From contig CAJYGB010000009.1 of assembly GCA_913774355.1 (NCBI GenBank), forward strand, positions 1-64,000: a stretch of DNA of 64,000 bases, written 5' to 3'. Made by a program: the position numbers and the translations under genes. The stretch comes from an uncultured Chryseobacterium sp. GTDB lineage: Bacteria > Bacteroidota > Bacteroidia > Flavobacteriales > Weeksellaceae. Shown here piece by piece: positions 8,927 to 17,623 of this stretch. How positions within the stretch are numbered: the stretch's first letter is position 1; every line of letters starts with the position of its first letter. The notes under the pieces are model-generated. The model did no database searches. It saw only the letters and a program-made list of their open reading frames with translations, and was not told the origin of the DNA.

Positions 8927-9694
8927 TTAGAATACCGGTTTTCTTTTCTCAAGAAACGCCGAAACGCCTTCTTTTTTATCGTCCATTTCAAAAAGCTCTC
9001 CAAAATATTTGATTTCGGTTTCAAAGCCTTTATCCGTGTCCGAAAGATTGACAGCGTGAATTGCTTTTGAAATTGCCATGGGTGAATTGTTGGCAATTGT
9101 ATGTGCTAATTCTCTTGTTTTGGTTAATAGTTCTTCGATAGGGTACACTTCATTTACCAGTCCGATTTCCTTTGCTTTTGCAGCGGGAATCATTTTGGCA
9201 GAAAAAATCATTTCGTTGGCAATACCTTTTCCTACAAGCTTCGGCAACCGCTGGGTTCCTCCGTAACCGGGAATCAGTCCCAATGTTACCTCCGGAAGTC
9301 CGAGTTTCGCATTTTCCGATGCATATCTGATGTGGCATGCCATGGCAAGCTCAAGACCTCCGCCCAAAGCAAAACCGTTTACGGCTGCGATTACTGGCTT
9401 GGTCATATTTTCTATTTTATTGAATAAAGAGTTGTGTCCGTTTCTGGCAAGCTCTTCAGCCTGATCCTGTCCGAAATCACTGAATTCTTTGATGTCTGCG
9501 CCGGCTACAAAGGATTTTACGCCGCTTCCGGTTAGAATAATTACCCTGTAGGCAGTATCGGAATTCAATTCGTCCAGGGCTGAACTAAGTTCACTGATTG
9601 TTTTGGCATTCAGTGCATTCAAGCTTTCAGGTCTGTTTATAGTTATGATAGAAAGATTACCTTCCTTTTGCAATAATATATTTTCGTAACTCAT
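8927..9694 (-). CDS. Enoyl-CoA hydratase/isomerase (crotonase)
   Basis: At 255 residues this is a standard crotonase-superfamily protein. It shows the oxyanion-hole motifs SFVAGADIKEF (about 63-73) and NGFALGGGLELAMACH (about 107-122), and the catalytic segment GLPEVTLGLIPGYGGTQRLP (about 130-150), which carries both glutamates used by hydratases. It probably hydrates trans-2-enoyl-CoA in fatty-acid or amino-acid degradation. It leads the minus-strand run, with a 48-base gap to the dCMP deaminase gene. Confidence 0.87.
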   Translation of the reverse strand: MSYENILLQKEGNLSIITINRPESLNALNAKTISELSSALDELNSDTAYRVIILTGSGVKSFVAGADIKEFSDFGQDQAEELARNGHNSLFNKIENMTKPVIAAVNGFALGGGLELAMACHIRYASENAKLGLPEVTLGLIPGYGGTQRLPKLVGKGIANEMIFSAKMIPAAKAKEIGLVNEVYPIEELLTKTRELAHTIANNSPMAISKAIHAVNLSDTDKGFETEIKYFGELFEMDDKKEGVSAFLEKRKPVF

Positions 9695-9805
9695 TTTCCA
9701 CTAATAAAATATTATTTCGTGCAAATTATAAAAATTTTTACAAAAAAAAGGAAAAAATGTTAATCTTTTTTCCTTTTAATCAAAAGTTGTATTTTTAAAT
9801 AATTG

Positions 9806-11293
9806 TTACTTCGTATGATTCATCATATTGGCATCAATAATTACATTGAGTTGAGAGGCCACTTTCATACCAAGTTCTATATTGGCTCTGAAGAAGTGGC
9901 ACAGCTGCCTGTTGATGATTTCATCTTTCTTCGGGCCTGTGATCTGTTTCAGACTGCCGACGATATTGTTTATAAGATTATGCCTTTCTTCAGGGGTCAT
10001 GGCTTTTGAGTATAAAAGGCCCGGCTGCGTGTAATGGTCGTCATCATTTTCATTCCTGTTGTAGCTGGCTACGTGGGCGCTGTCCAGCTCGTATTCATAG
10101 TTTTTATAGGCATAGTCCGGTTTGATATCGTCAAAACTGTTCGGATGATAGTTAGGTTTGTCCTGATAATGGCTGGAATCCGCCATAAATCCGTCTCGCT
10201 GGTAATTGTTTATGGCAAAAGGGCAGCGGTTTACCTCAAGCTGATGGGCATTTACGCCCACTCTGTACCGGTGAGCATCGGGATAGGAAAATAATCTTCC
10301 CTGAAGCATTCTGTCTGGTGAAAAACTGATTCCGTTGATCAGATTACTTGGCGAGAAAATAGATTGTTCCACGTGGGCAAAATAATTAACGGGCACTTCA
10401 TTCAGCTCCATTTCTCCTACTTCAATCATCGGGAAATCATCATGAAACCAGACTTTGGTGATGTCGAAAGGATTCCATCTGAAATCTCTTGCCTGCTCTT
10501 CTGTCATTACCTGGATGTACATGGTCCATTTCGGAAAATTTCCTTCTTCGATGGCGTTGCAAAGATCTTCCTGGGCAAAGTCCGGATTTTCGCCGGCCAT
10601 TTTCACCGCTTCGTCATTGGTGAAATTTTTAATCCCCTGTTTGGTAATAAAGTGGAATTTAACCCAGATTCTTTCATTTTTATCGTTAATCATGGAGTAA
10701 GTGTGCGAACCGAAACCGTGCATATGCCTGTATCCGTAGGGTGTTCCCCGGTCAGACATCAGGATTAGTACCTGGTGAAGAGATTCAGGGTTAAGGCTCC
10801 AGAAATCCCACATCATGGTAGCGCTTTTCAGGTTTGTTTTCGGAACCCTTTTCTGCGTATGGATAAAATCAGGAAATTTCTTGGCATCCTTTATAAAAAA
10901 GACAGGAGTATTATTTCCTACAAGGTCCCAGTTTCCGTCTTCCGTGTAGAACTTCAGGGCAAATCCTCTGGGATCCCTGGCCGTATCGGCGCTCCCTTTT
11001 TCTCCGCCAACAGTAGAGAAGCGGGCAAACATCCTGCATGAATTGCCGATTTTGGAAAATAACCTGGCTTTTGTATATTGGGTAATATCATGGGTAACCG
11101 TAAATGTTCCGTAAGCACCGGTTCCTTTGGCGTGAACAATCCTTTCCGGAATTCTTTCTCTTACAAAATGGGCAAGATTTTCCTGCAGGATAAAGTCTTG
11201 CAGCAATACGGGACCTCTCGGGCCGACCGTCTGCGAATCCTGGTGTTCGTAATAAGGGGAGCCGTTGCTTAGGGTTAATTTTTTTGAATCCAT
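9806..11293 (-). CDS. katA: Catalase (monofunctional haem catalase)
   Basis: This 495-residue small-subunit catalase carries the distal His54 (RIVHAKGTGAYG), the distal Asn (VGNNTPVFF) and the proximal haem-ligand Tyr region (RLFSYPDAHRYRVG). The length fits clade-3 catalases that bind NADPH. It disproportionates hydrogen peroxide in the cytoplasm. It is divergent from oxyR with overlapping promoters in the 133-base spacer, which strongly suggests peroxide induction by OxyR. Confidence 0.95.
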   Translation of the reverse strand: MDSKKLTLSNGSPYYEHQDSQTVGPRGPVLLQDFILQENLAHFVRERIPERIVHAKGTGAYGTFTVTHDITQYTKARLFSKIGNSCRMFARFSTVGGEKGSADTARDPRGFALKFYTEDGNWDLVGNNTPVFFIKDAKKFPDFIHTQKRVPKTNLKSATMMWDFWSLNPESLHQVLILMSDRGTPYGYRHMHGFGSHTYSMINDKNERIWVKFHFITKQGIKNFTNDEAVKMAGENPDFAQEDLCNAIEEGNFPKWTMYIQVMTEEQARDFRWNPFDITKVWFHDDFPMIEVGEMELNEVPVNYFAHVEQSIFSPSNLINGISFSPDRMLQGRLFSYPDAHRYRVGVNAHQLEVNRCPFAINNYQRDGFMADSSHYQDKPNYHPNSFDDIKPDYAYKNYEYELDSAHVASYNRNENDDDHYTQPGLLYSKAMTPEERHNLINNIVGSLKQITGPKKDEIINRQLCHFFRANIELGMKVASQLNVIIDANMMNHTK

Positions 11294-11356
11294 AATAGTT
11301 GTAATTTGTATAAGTTTTTTTGGAGTGGTATTTGATTATGTAAAGGTAGTAATAAT

Positions 11357-11384
11357 CAAAATTACTTGAATTTTTAATTGTCAA
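11357..11384 (-). promoter_or_regulatory. katA promoter
   Basis: Read on the minus strand, TTG (11384-11382), a 17-base spacer and TAATTTTG (11364-11357) match the Bacteroidota -33/-7 pattern, giving a leader of roughly 55 bases for katA. Its -33 element lies one base from the oxyR -33 element; together they form the palindrome TTGTCAA. Confidence 0.6.
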
Positions 11385-11406
11385 TAGTAAAAACATTTTA
11401 TCTTTG
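11378..11406 (+). promoter_or_regulatory. oxyR promoter
   Basis: TTG (11378-11380), an 18-base spacer and TATCTTTG (11399-11406) fit the Bacteroidota promoter consensus and lie 20 bases before the oxyR ATG. The element overlaps the katA promoter, so a regulator bound here would see both. Confidence 0.65.
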
Positions 11407-11426
11407 TAATAGATAATATTAATCAG

Positions 11427-12377
11427 ATGAACATTCAGCAACTGGAGTATCTTATCGCAGTGGATAAGTACAAGCATTTTGGGAAAGCGGCACAGGCATG
11501 CTTCATTACCCAGCCTACGTTAAGTGCCATGATACAGAAATTCGAGGATGAGCTGGATGTAAAGGTTTTCGACCGTACTACACACCCTATCCGCACAACG
11601 GATGTAGGACTTCAGATCATCGATCAGGCCAAAGTGATTATAGAGTCTGTCAATGAACTGAAAAACAAGGCCAATCTGCTGAACAATATTCTGGGCGGTA
11701 CCATCAATATCGGAATCATTCCAACCGTTTCTTCATTTATTCTGCCGACGGAAATCTTCAAGTTCCTGAAAGACAATCCGAAGATCCAGATGAATGTAAA
11801 GGAAATGACGACCGACAATATCATCAAATCTTTAAAAGCAGGGGAACTGGACGCCGGGATTATTTCTACCCCTTATGATGCTGCGGATGAATTTTATCAG
11901 GATTTTCTGTTCAATGAAGAGTTGATGATTTACAGTTCTGAAACAGAGACCAACAAGAAGAACTCTTATGTTGTTCCTGAAGAGCTGAACGTAGAAAAAG
12001 TGTGGCTCCTTGAAGAAGGGAACTGTCTGCGAAATCAGTTTGAAAACATCTGCCACCTGAAAGAAAACACGCTGAAGCCGAAAAACCTGGATTTCCTGGC
12101 ATCTAATATTCAGACGCTGGTGCACATGGTTGATAAGGTAGGCGGGATCAGCATTTTGCCGGAGCTGGCTCTAAATCAGCTTTCTGATCAGCAGAAAAAG
12201 AATGTATACCGCTTCAAAAAGCCTTTTCCGTACAGAGAAATCAGCGTTATCTACTATAAGCCGACCTTCAAACAAAAAATTATTGATGAATTGTCGCATT
12301 CCATCAGGAATTCTTTAGAAAAAAAACTGAATTATAACGAAAGCCCGAAGGAATTCGTAAGTATAAAACCACAATAG
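11427..12377 (+). CDS. oxyR: Peroxide-sensing LysR-type regulator OxyR
   Basis: The 316-residue LysR-type regulator has an N-terminal winged helix-turn-helix (1-60, with ACFITQPTLSAMIQKFE) and a periplasmic-binding-like sensor domain (about 90-300). The redox pair is visible as Cys200 and Cys209 in GNCLRNQFENIC, spaced as in E. coli OxyR (Cys199/Cys208), which supports direct peroxide sensing by disulfide formation. Divergence from katA fits. It is expected to control katA and other peroxide-defence genes. Confidence 0.93.
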   Translation: MNIQQLEYLIAVDKYKHFGKAAQACFITQPTLSAMIQKFEDELDVKVFDRTTHPIRTTDVGLQIIDQAKVIIESVNELKNKANLLNNILGGTINIGIIPTVSSFILPTEIFKFLKDNPKIQMNVKEMTTDNIIKSLKAGELDAGIISTPYDAADEFYQDFLFNEELMIYSSETETNKKNSYVVPEELNVEKVWLLEEGNCLRNQFENICHLKENTLKPKNLDFLASNIQTLVHMVDKVGGISILPELALNQLSDQQKKNVYRFKKPFPYREISVIYYKPTFKQKIIDELSHSIRNSLEKKLNYNESPKEFVSIKPQ

Positions 12378-12443
12378 TTTTTTATTGCCAAAAGGCTGTT
12401 AAACCGTTAATTCCAAGAAAATTATAATAAGTAAGCAAAAATT

Positions 12444-12473
12444 TTGAGTATTAAAAAATAGTACTTAAATTTG
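12444..12473 (+). promoter_or_regulatory. metK promoter
   Basis: TTG (12444-12446), a 19-base spacer and TAAATTTG (12466-12473) give a near-ideal Bacteroidota promoter. Transcription would start about 7 bases on, immediately before the SAM-II-like aptamer. Confidence 0.65.
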
Positions 12474-12485
12474 CCAACGTTTACG

Positions 12486-12540
12486 GACGAGGAAAAATTT
12501 GACCTGATTGCAACCTCTATAAAAAAATGCTAAAACAGTA
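12486..12540 (+). promoter_or_regulatory. SAM-II-type riboswitch upstream of metK
   Basis: The leader fits the SAM-II H-type pseudoknot. P1 is GAGG (12489-12492) with CCTC (12514-12517). The L1 loop holds ATTTGACCTGATTGCAA. After P1 comes an A-rich linker, then TGCTAAAACAG. Pseudoknot pairs are CTG (12504-12506) with CAG (12536-12538), and GCA (12510-12512) with TGC (12528-12530). TTGCAA and GCTAAAA are the conserved SAM-II signatures. S-adenosylmethionine binding would repress the following SAM synthetase. A 10-bp alternative pairing of the P1 5' strand with 12573-12582 could be the expression platform. Confidence 0.8.
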
Positions 12541-12611
12541 TTCTTTTTTAGGCCTTTAGACAATTATTCTTATTTTCCTCGTAAATTTTTAATCTCAAAC
12601 AACAGAATAAC

Positions 12612-13892
12612 ATGTCTTATTTATTTACATCTGAATCCGTTTCAGAAGGACATCCGGACAAAATCGCCGATCAGATATCCGATGCACTAATCGATCACTT
12701 TTTAGCGTATGATAAATCTTCAAAAGTAGCTTGTGAAACGCTTGTAACGACAGGACAGGTAGTGCTGGCAGGGGAAGTAAAATCCGATGCCTATCTTGAT
12801 GTACAGACGATTGCCAGAGAAGTGATCAACGGAATCGGATATACGAAAGGAGAATATATGTTCAACGGGGATTCCTGCGGGGTGATTTCTGCGATCCACG
12901 AACAGTCTCCGGATATCAACCAGGGTGTGGACAGGGCTGTTTCTGATGAGTCTTTTGAAGCCAAAGCCAATGCTCAGGGAGCCGGTGACCAAGGGATGAT
13001 GTTCGGGTATGCTACCAATGAAACGGCAAACTATATGCCTTTGGCTCTGGATCTTGCCCATACCATTCTTAAAGAACTTTCTACAATCCGAAGAGAAAAT
13101 ACAGAGATCAAATACCTTCGTCCTGATGCGAAAAGCCAGGTGACGATTGAATATTCTGATGATCATAAGCCGATCCGTATCGATTCTATCGTCGTTTCTA
13201 CACAACACGATGATTTTGGAGCGGAAGAAGAAATGCTGAATAAAATCAGGGAAGACATCAAAAATATCCTGATCCCAAGGGTTGTGGCTTTACAGTCTGA
13301 GGAGATTAAAGCTCTTTTCAATGATCAGATCAAATATCATATCAATCCTACGGGAAAATTCGTAATCGGAGGCCCTCACGGGGATACCGGTCTTACGGGA
13401 AGAAAAATCATTGTGGATACCTATGGTGGAAAAGGAGCTCACGGAGGTGGTGCTTTCTCAGGAAAAGATCCTTCCAAAGTAGACCGGAGCGCAGCGTACG
13501 CAACAAGGCATATCGCTAAAAATTTAGTGGCGGCAGGAGTTGCTGATGAAGTTCTGGTGCAGGTTTCCTATGCAATCGGAGTTGCAGAGCCTTGCGGATT
13601 GTACATCAATACCTACGGAACCGCGAAAGTAGATCTTAACGATGGAGAAATCGCGAAGAAAGTTTCTACGGTTTTCGATTTAAGACCTTATGCCATCGAG
13701 CAGAACCTGAAACTTAGAAATCCGATTTACCAGGATACGGCTTCTTACGGACACATGGGAAGAGAAAGCTACACAGCAAGCAAGACTTTTAACAAAGGGC
13801 ATAAGAATGAGCTTACTCTTGAAAACCTGGAATTCTTTACCTGGGAGAAACTGGACAAAGTAAATGAAATTAAAGCCGCTTTCGGAATTTAA
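12612..13892 (+). CDS. metK: S-adenosylmethionine synthetase
   Basis: At 426 residues this is full-length methionine adenosyltransferase. Visible motifs include [17 protein letters not shown] (about 8-24, ATP/methionine site), the hexapeptide GAGDQG (about 116-121), and the glycine-rich [22 protein letters not shown] near 275-300. It makes SAM from methionine and ATP. The leader contains a promoter and a SAM-II-type aptamer, so feedback by its own product is likely. A hairpin terminator follows. Confidence 0.97.
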   Translation: MSYLFTSESVSEGHPDKIADQISDALIDHFLAYDKSSKVACETLVTTGQVVLAGEVKSDAYLDVQTIAREVINGIGYTKGEYMFNGDSCGVISAIHEQSPDINQGVDRAVSDESFEAKANAQGAGDQGMMFGYATNETANYMPLALDLAHTILKELSTIRRENTEIKYLRPDAKSQVTIEYSDDHKPIRIDSIVVSTQHDDFGAEEEMLNKIREDIKNILIPRVVALQSEEIKALFNDQIKYHINPTGKFVIGGPHGDTGLTGRKIIVDTYGGKGAHGGGAFSGKDPSKVDRSAAYATRHIAKNLVAAGVADEVLVQVSYAIGVAEPCGLYINTYGTAKVDLNDGEIAKKVSTVFDLRPYAIEQNLKLRNPIYQDTASYGHMGRESYTASKTFNKGHKNELTLENLEFFTWEKLDKVNEIKAAFGI

Positions 13893-13916
13893 TTTTTAAA
13901 ACCGATATAATAAATG

Positions 13917-13951
13917 ACTGCTTTATCTTCACGGTAAGGCAGTTTTTTTTA
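13917..13951 (+). terminator. metK terminator
   Basis: ACTGCTTTA (from 13917) pairs with TAAGGCAGT (to 13943), one G-T wobble allowed, over a short loop. Eight T follow. This is a typical intrinsic terminator. Confidence 0.8.
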
Positions 13952-13977
13952 TTTTTACATACAATAATAAATTAAAG

Positions 13978-14469
13978 ATGATGAACGCCAGATCCGCCAT
14001 TACGATCCTATCCGTATTCTTCCTGAGTACTTTTGCCAAAGCACAGGTAACGGTGCACAAAATGATCAATGTGGGTTATACCTATCAGAACCAAAGCTTC
14101 GGAGAAGTGGGAGGAAAGCTGCTCTTCTTAAAAAATGATGATGTGATTTACCGTTTGGGGGCCTCCGCACTGATGGGATCCGTGCACTCTCAGTTTGCCA
14201 TCATGCCGAAAGTTTCTGCCGATGTCCTGTTGAATTTTGAAAAAAATGTTGATTTTTACCATTCCTATTATTTCCTGATCGGAGCCGAAGGTACCAATAA
14301 ATATATTGCTCCGAAAGTGGGGGTAACCCTTTTCGGGATCCTCGATCTTACCGGTGGGTATGCTTTTCCTATAGGAAACAGCGGAATAAATGGCAAAGAA
14401 CTGAAGGGTGTGAATGTTAATTTTACACTAAATATCCCTACTGTATTCATTCACGATATGTTTAAGTGA
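13978..14469 (+). CDS. Secreted protein, small beta-rich (hypothetical)
   Basis: I do not recognise this 163-residue protein beyond its type. The N-terminus is a clear signal peptide (ITILSVFFLSTFAKAQ). The mature part alternates Gly/aromatic strands (NVGYTYQNQSF, YYFLIGAEG, GILDLTGGYAFPIG) as in small outer-membrane beta-barrels or barrel-like periplasmic proteins of Bacteroidota. A second Met directly follows the first (MM), so the start could shift by one codon. It stands alone between the metK terminator and the sigma-factor gene. Confidence 0.65.
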   Translation: MMNARSAITILSVFFLSTFAKAQVTVHKMINVGYTYQNQSFGEVGGKLLFLKNDDVIYRLGASALMGSVHSQFAIMPKVSADVLLNFEKNVDFYHSYYFLIGAEGTNKYIAPKVGVTLFGILDLTGGYAFPIGNSGINGKELKGVNVNFTLNIPTVFIHDMFK

Positions 14470-14667
14470 TTTTTTTTAGATTTTTCATGTAAAAAGTTAA
14501 TAAATGGTTAACAGTTATTAAAAATTTATTATATTTACAACATAGAAAAATTGTATCCGCCTATTGATTATACTTTACTCTGAAGAATTGTTTTGTATTT
14601 ACCGCTGAAGCCAGATGAAATATCTGGAAAAATTATCTTCGGCAAATATATTTATTGAGAAGAAGTT

Positions 14668-15258
14668 ATGAAATCAAAATCGGATAGTTTACTAATTTCC
14701 CTTTACCAGAAAGGAGACGAAGCGGCGCTGTCTACCCTTATACACCGCCATCAGAGAGAACTGTTTACATTCATTTTTTACAAAATTAATGATGAAGATC
14801 TGGCAAACGATGTGTTTCAGGATACATTCATGAAGATCATTGTGATGCTGAAAGAAGGACGCTACAACGAAGAAGGTAAGTTTATTCTTTGGGCTAAAAG
14901 GATTGCCCATAATCTTATTATCGACCATTTCAGAGCAAAAGCCAAAAATATCAAGGTTTCCGAAACAACTTTCGAAACCGATGAATATTCTATCTTTGAC
15001 CTGCTGAGAGAGCCTTCCGAGAATATAGAAGACCAGCTGGTTACCAACCAGATCCAGGAAGACCTTTTAAAAATGCTTCAGTTTCTGCCTGAAAATCAGC
15101 AGGAAGTGATCAAATTAAGGTTCTTTGACGGGTTGAGCTTTAAGGAAATCGCAGACCATACCGACATGAGCATCAATACCACATTGGGCCGCGTACGGTA
15201 TGCGTTAATCAACCTGAGAAAAATCATGGATGAAAATCATATTGTCTTGACACGATAG
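14668..15258 (+). CDS. RNA polymerase ECF sigma factor
   Basis: This 196-residue sigma-70-family protein lacks regions 1 and 3. Region 2 (about 22-95) carries DLANDVFQDTFMKI, FILWAKRIAHNLIIDHFR and neighbours; region 4 (about 130-185) carries LPENQQEVIKLRFFDGLSFKEIA and the helix-turn-helix. No anti-sigma gene is adjacent: a 44-codon ORF and then a HAD phosphatase follow. The signal it answers cannot be told from the window. Confidence 0.9.
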   Translation: MKSKSDSLLISLYQKGDEAALSTLIHRHQRELFTFIFYKINDEDLANDVFQDTFMKIIVMLKEGRYNEEGKFILWAKRIAHNLIIDHFRAKAKNIKVSETTFETDEYSIFDLLREPSENIEDQLVTNQIQEDLLKMLQFLPENQQEVIKLRFFDGLSFKEIADHTDMSINTTLGRVRYALINLRKIMDENHIVLTR

Positions 15259-15307
15259 ATAATAATTTCGGAAAATTCTCGTTTTAAGGAAAAACATTTA
15301 GTCGCCT

Positions 15308-15442
15308 ATGAGAAAAAATGATTCCTTAAAAGTGAAAGCTTTGAAACCTAAGAAACAAACCATTGAGTTTTTGCTCAGCTTTTCAAAGAGTGTCGAGGTT
15401 GTAAAAACCCCGGGCAAGAATTATCCGATTTCCAAAAATTAA
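15308..15442 (+). CDS. Small basic protein of 44 residues (hypothetical)
   Basis: ATG at 15308 opens 44 codons ending in TAA (15440-15442). The product is Lys-rich with a hydrophobic middle: MRKNDSLKVKALKPKK, then QTIEFLLSFSKSVEVVK, and ending in PISKN. It sits 49 bases after the ECF sigma gene and 17 bases before the HAD gene, in the same direction. I recall similar short Lys-rich ORFs after ECF sigma genes in flavobacteria but cannot verify this. It may be a real small protein or a fortuitous ORF. Function unknown. Confidence 0.5.
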   Translation: MRKNDSLKVKALKPKKQTIEFLLSFSKSVEVVKTPGKNYPISKN

Positions 15443-15459
15443 AATTAATTTTGTGCTGT

Positions 15460-16155
15460 ATGAAAATTCAGCACATTTTTTTTGACCTTGACAATACCCT
15501 CTGGGATCACCGCCGGAACGCCTATCTTACCATTAAAGACCTTTTTGAAAAAGAAGAAATCGGGCTGAAATACAGCATCGGTTTTGATGACTTTCATGCG
15601 GTCTATCATGAGATTAATGAAAAGCTGTGGGAAGATATCCGGGATGGACTCATCGATAAGGAATATTTGAGAAAGCACCGTTTTTATGATACGTTTAAAC
15701 ATTTCGGAGTGGATGATGAAGAATTATCCATGTATTTCGAGGAGCATTTCCTGGATAAAATCCTTAACCATAATGAACTGGTAGAAGGTGCACAGTATAT
15801 CCTGGATTATCTCAAAGCCAAAAAGTACAGCCTTCACATTATTTCCAACGGATTCAAAGAAGTGACGGAGCGGAAATGCATTTTATCTAAAATTGATACT
15901 TATTTCCAGACCATCACCAGCGCGGATACCGTAGGCGTACGAAAGCCCCGTCCTGAAATTTTTGAATATTCCCTGAATCTTGCCGGTGCTCAAAAAGAAA
16001 ACAGTATTCTCATCGGTGACGACTGGATTGCCGATGTCACCGGAGCCCAACGCTTTGGAATGGATGTGATCTTCTTTGATGTCCTGAATGAAAACAGGGA
16101 GGAAGAGGAATTAAAAATGATTAAGCATCTTTTGCAGATTAAAGAGTATCTATAA
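15460..16155 (+). CDS. HAD-family noncanonical pyrimidine nucleotidase (YjjG-like)
   Basis: The ATG at 15460 gives MKIQHIFFDLDNTLWDH, with the HAD nucleophile and acid Asp9/Asp11. Motif II is near HIISNGF, motif III at the Lys of GVRKPRPEIF, and motif IV at IGDDWIADVTGAQ. A helical cap lies between motifs I and II. The pattern and roughly 230-residue length match YjjG/YfnB house-cleaning 5'-nucleotidases that dephosphorylate pyrimidine nucleotides such as dUMP and 5-substituted analogues. Three extra upstream codons from a TTG at 15451 are unlikely to be used. Confidence 0.82.
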   Translation: MKIQHIFFDLDNTLWDHRRNAYLTIKDLFEKEEIGLKYSIGFDDFHAVYHEINEKLWEDIRDGLIDKEYLRKHRFYDTFKHFGVDDEELSMYFEEHFLDKILNHNELVEGAQYILDYLKAKKYSLHIISNGFKEVTERKCILSKIDTYFQTITSADTVGVRKPRPEIFEYSLNLAGAQKENSILIGDDWIADVTGAQRFGMDVIFFDVLNENREEEELKMIKHLLQIKEYL

Positions 16156-16158
16156 AAC

Positions 16159-16191
16159 TTCGGCGGTCTTGCCATAAACAAGACCGCCGAA
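16159..16191. terminator. Bidirectional terminator
   Basis: A perfect 13-bp stem, TTCGGCGGTCTTG (16159-16171) with CAAGACCGCCGAA (16179-16191), has a 7-base loop. It separates the convergent HAD and trpS genes and has A/T-rich flanks on both sides. Confidence 0.85.
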
Positions 16192-16213
16192 TTATATTTA
16201 TAAATTAAGATCA

Positions 16214-17182
16214 TTAAATCCCTAAGCTTTCCCTCACTCTTTTGATCGTTTTCGTAGCAATCACTCTCGTTTTTGCGGCTCCTTCCTGAAGCTTGGCTTC
16301 CAGCTCGTCCAAATTGTTCATGTAATACGAGAAAAGTTCTCTTTCTTTCTCGAATCGTACCAGGATCAGGTCCAGCAATTCTTTTTTCGCGTGGCCATAC
16401 CCGAAGTTTCCGGCTAAATATTTCGCTCTTAATGCTTCGGTCTGCTCAGGCGTTGCTACCAGCTGATAGATCGCAAATACTTTATCGGTTTCAGGATCTT
16501 TCGGCTCTTCCAGGGATTTGGAATCGGTTTCAATGCTCATCACCTGTTTTTTAAGCTCTTTTTCTGGCAGGAAGATATTGATGATATTTCCTCTGGATTT
16601 GGACATTTTATGGCCGTCTATCCCCGGAACATACTTGGTGTTTTCCTGAAGTTCGGATTGAGGCAGCACAAAAACTTCTCCCATCTGGTTGTTGAAACGG
16701 GAAGCCACATCACGGGCTATTTCCAAATGCTGAAGCTGGTCTTTTCCAACGGGAACAATCTCTGCGTCGTACAATAAAATATCGGCAGCCATCAGGATCG
16801 GATAAGTAAATAATCCTGAGTTCACATCCTGCAAACGGTCTGCTTTATCTTTGAATGAATGCGCTAACGTCAATCGCTGATATGGAAAAAAACATGATAA
16901 ATGCCAAGAAAGTTCACAGGTTTCAGGGATGTCGCTCTGTCTGTAAAAGTATGTTTTTTCGGTATCCAGCCCACAAGCAAGCCAAGCCGCAGCAATCTCG
17001 TAGGTATTCTGTTTCAGTTCTCTCGCGTCCTTAATCTGGGTAAGCGAGTGAAGATTCGCGATAAATAAAAATGATTCGTTTCCTTCCTGCTTGGATAGCT
17101 CAATTGCAGGAATAATGGCACCCAGTAGATTCCCAAGGTGCGGGGTTCCGGTGGCTTGAATGCCGGTAAGAATTCTTGACAT
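16214..17182 (-). CDS. trpS: Tryptophanyl-tRNA synthetase
   Basis: This 322-residue class I aminoacyl-tRNA synthetase has the HIGH-like motif TPHLGN (13-18) and KMSKS (192-196). TrpRS-specific stretches include AADILLYDAEIVPVGKDQLQH. It charges tRNA-Trp in the cytoplasm. It is a single gene with a bidirectional terminator downstream and a long repeat-containing spacer upstream. Confidence 0.95.
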   Translation of the reverse strand: MSRILTGIQATGTPHLGNLLGAIIPAIELSKQEGNESFLFIANLHSLTQIKDARELKQNTYEIAAAWLACGLDTEKTYFYRQSDIPETCELSWHLSCFFPYQRLTLAHSFKDKADRLQDVNSGLFTYPILMAADILLYDAEIVPVGKDQLQHLEIARDVASRFNNQMGEVFVLPQSELQENTKYVPGIDGHKMSKSRGNIINIFLPEKELKKQVMSIETDSKSLEEPKDPETDKVFAIYQLVATPEQTEALRAKYLAGNFGYGHAKKELLDLILVRFEKERELFSYYMNNLDELEAKLQEGAAKTRVIATKTIKRVRESLGI

Positions 17183-17216
17183 TGTTTAAAATTTATTATT
17201 TAAAATTAATGAATTG

Positions 17217-17224
17217 CAAATTTA
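17217..17224 (-). promoter_or_regulatory. trpS candidate -7 element
   Basis: On the minus strand TAAATTTG (17224-17217) lies 34 bases before the trpS start. No -33 TTG at the usual distance is visible. Confidence 0.4.
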
Positions 17225-17299
17225 ATCAATTCTTCAACAGATTATACAGTGAAGAATAAGTTTAAATTTTGTTCAAATTTATTTCCTGTTGATTTTCTT

Positions 17300-17580
17300 A
17301 GAGCCTGTTTCATTTTGATCTACTAATTTTTTACAGACTTCTGCTTAATTTTAACATTAATGAATTCAGTTTATTAAGCGGAAAAAATAAGAAATCAATT
17401 AATTGATTTAAATTAAGTTAATTAAGAAGTTAAATCTTAAATCTTAATTTTCTAAATCAAAATAAACTTTGTTTATTCTTAACTTTAACAATAATAGCTG
17501 TTTATTGAATAAGGTAGAATTAAATAAACTGATAAGCCATATTGCCTTAAATTCTTAATGTTAGAAAAACAACAGGATCA
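17300..17580. repeat. MITE-like non-coding repeat, copy 2
   Basis: Starts with AGAGCCTGTTT, the same terminus as the repeat at the window start, and ends near AACAGGATC, a decayed version of the expected AACAGGCTC. It shares AAATAAACTTTGTTTATTCTT (about 17461) and CCTTAAATTCTTAATGTTA (about 17543) with copy 1 but is longer and more diverged. It fills most of the 440-base spacer between trpS and the SanA-like gene. No ORF is inside. Confidence 0.55.
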
Positions 17581-17623
17581 ATAACTCAGAGGCAAACTGG
17601 ATGGCCGGAGTAGAAAATAAGTA

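Noticed and set aside
10034..10768. Plus-strand open frames opposite katA
   Set aside because: They mirror the third-codon bias of the catalase gene; no domain pattern was seen.
14600..14640. Hairpin CCAGAT/ATCTGG before the sigma-factor gene as a riboswitch
   Set aside because: A 6-bp stem alone has no recognisable aptamer and may be chance.
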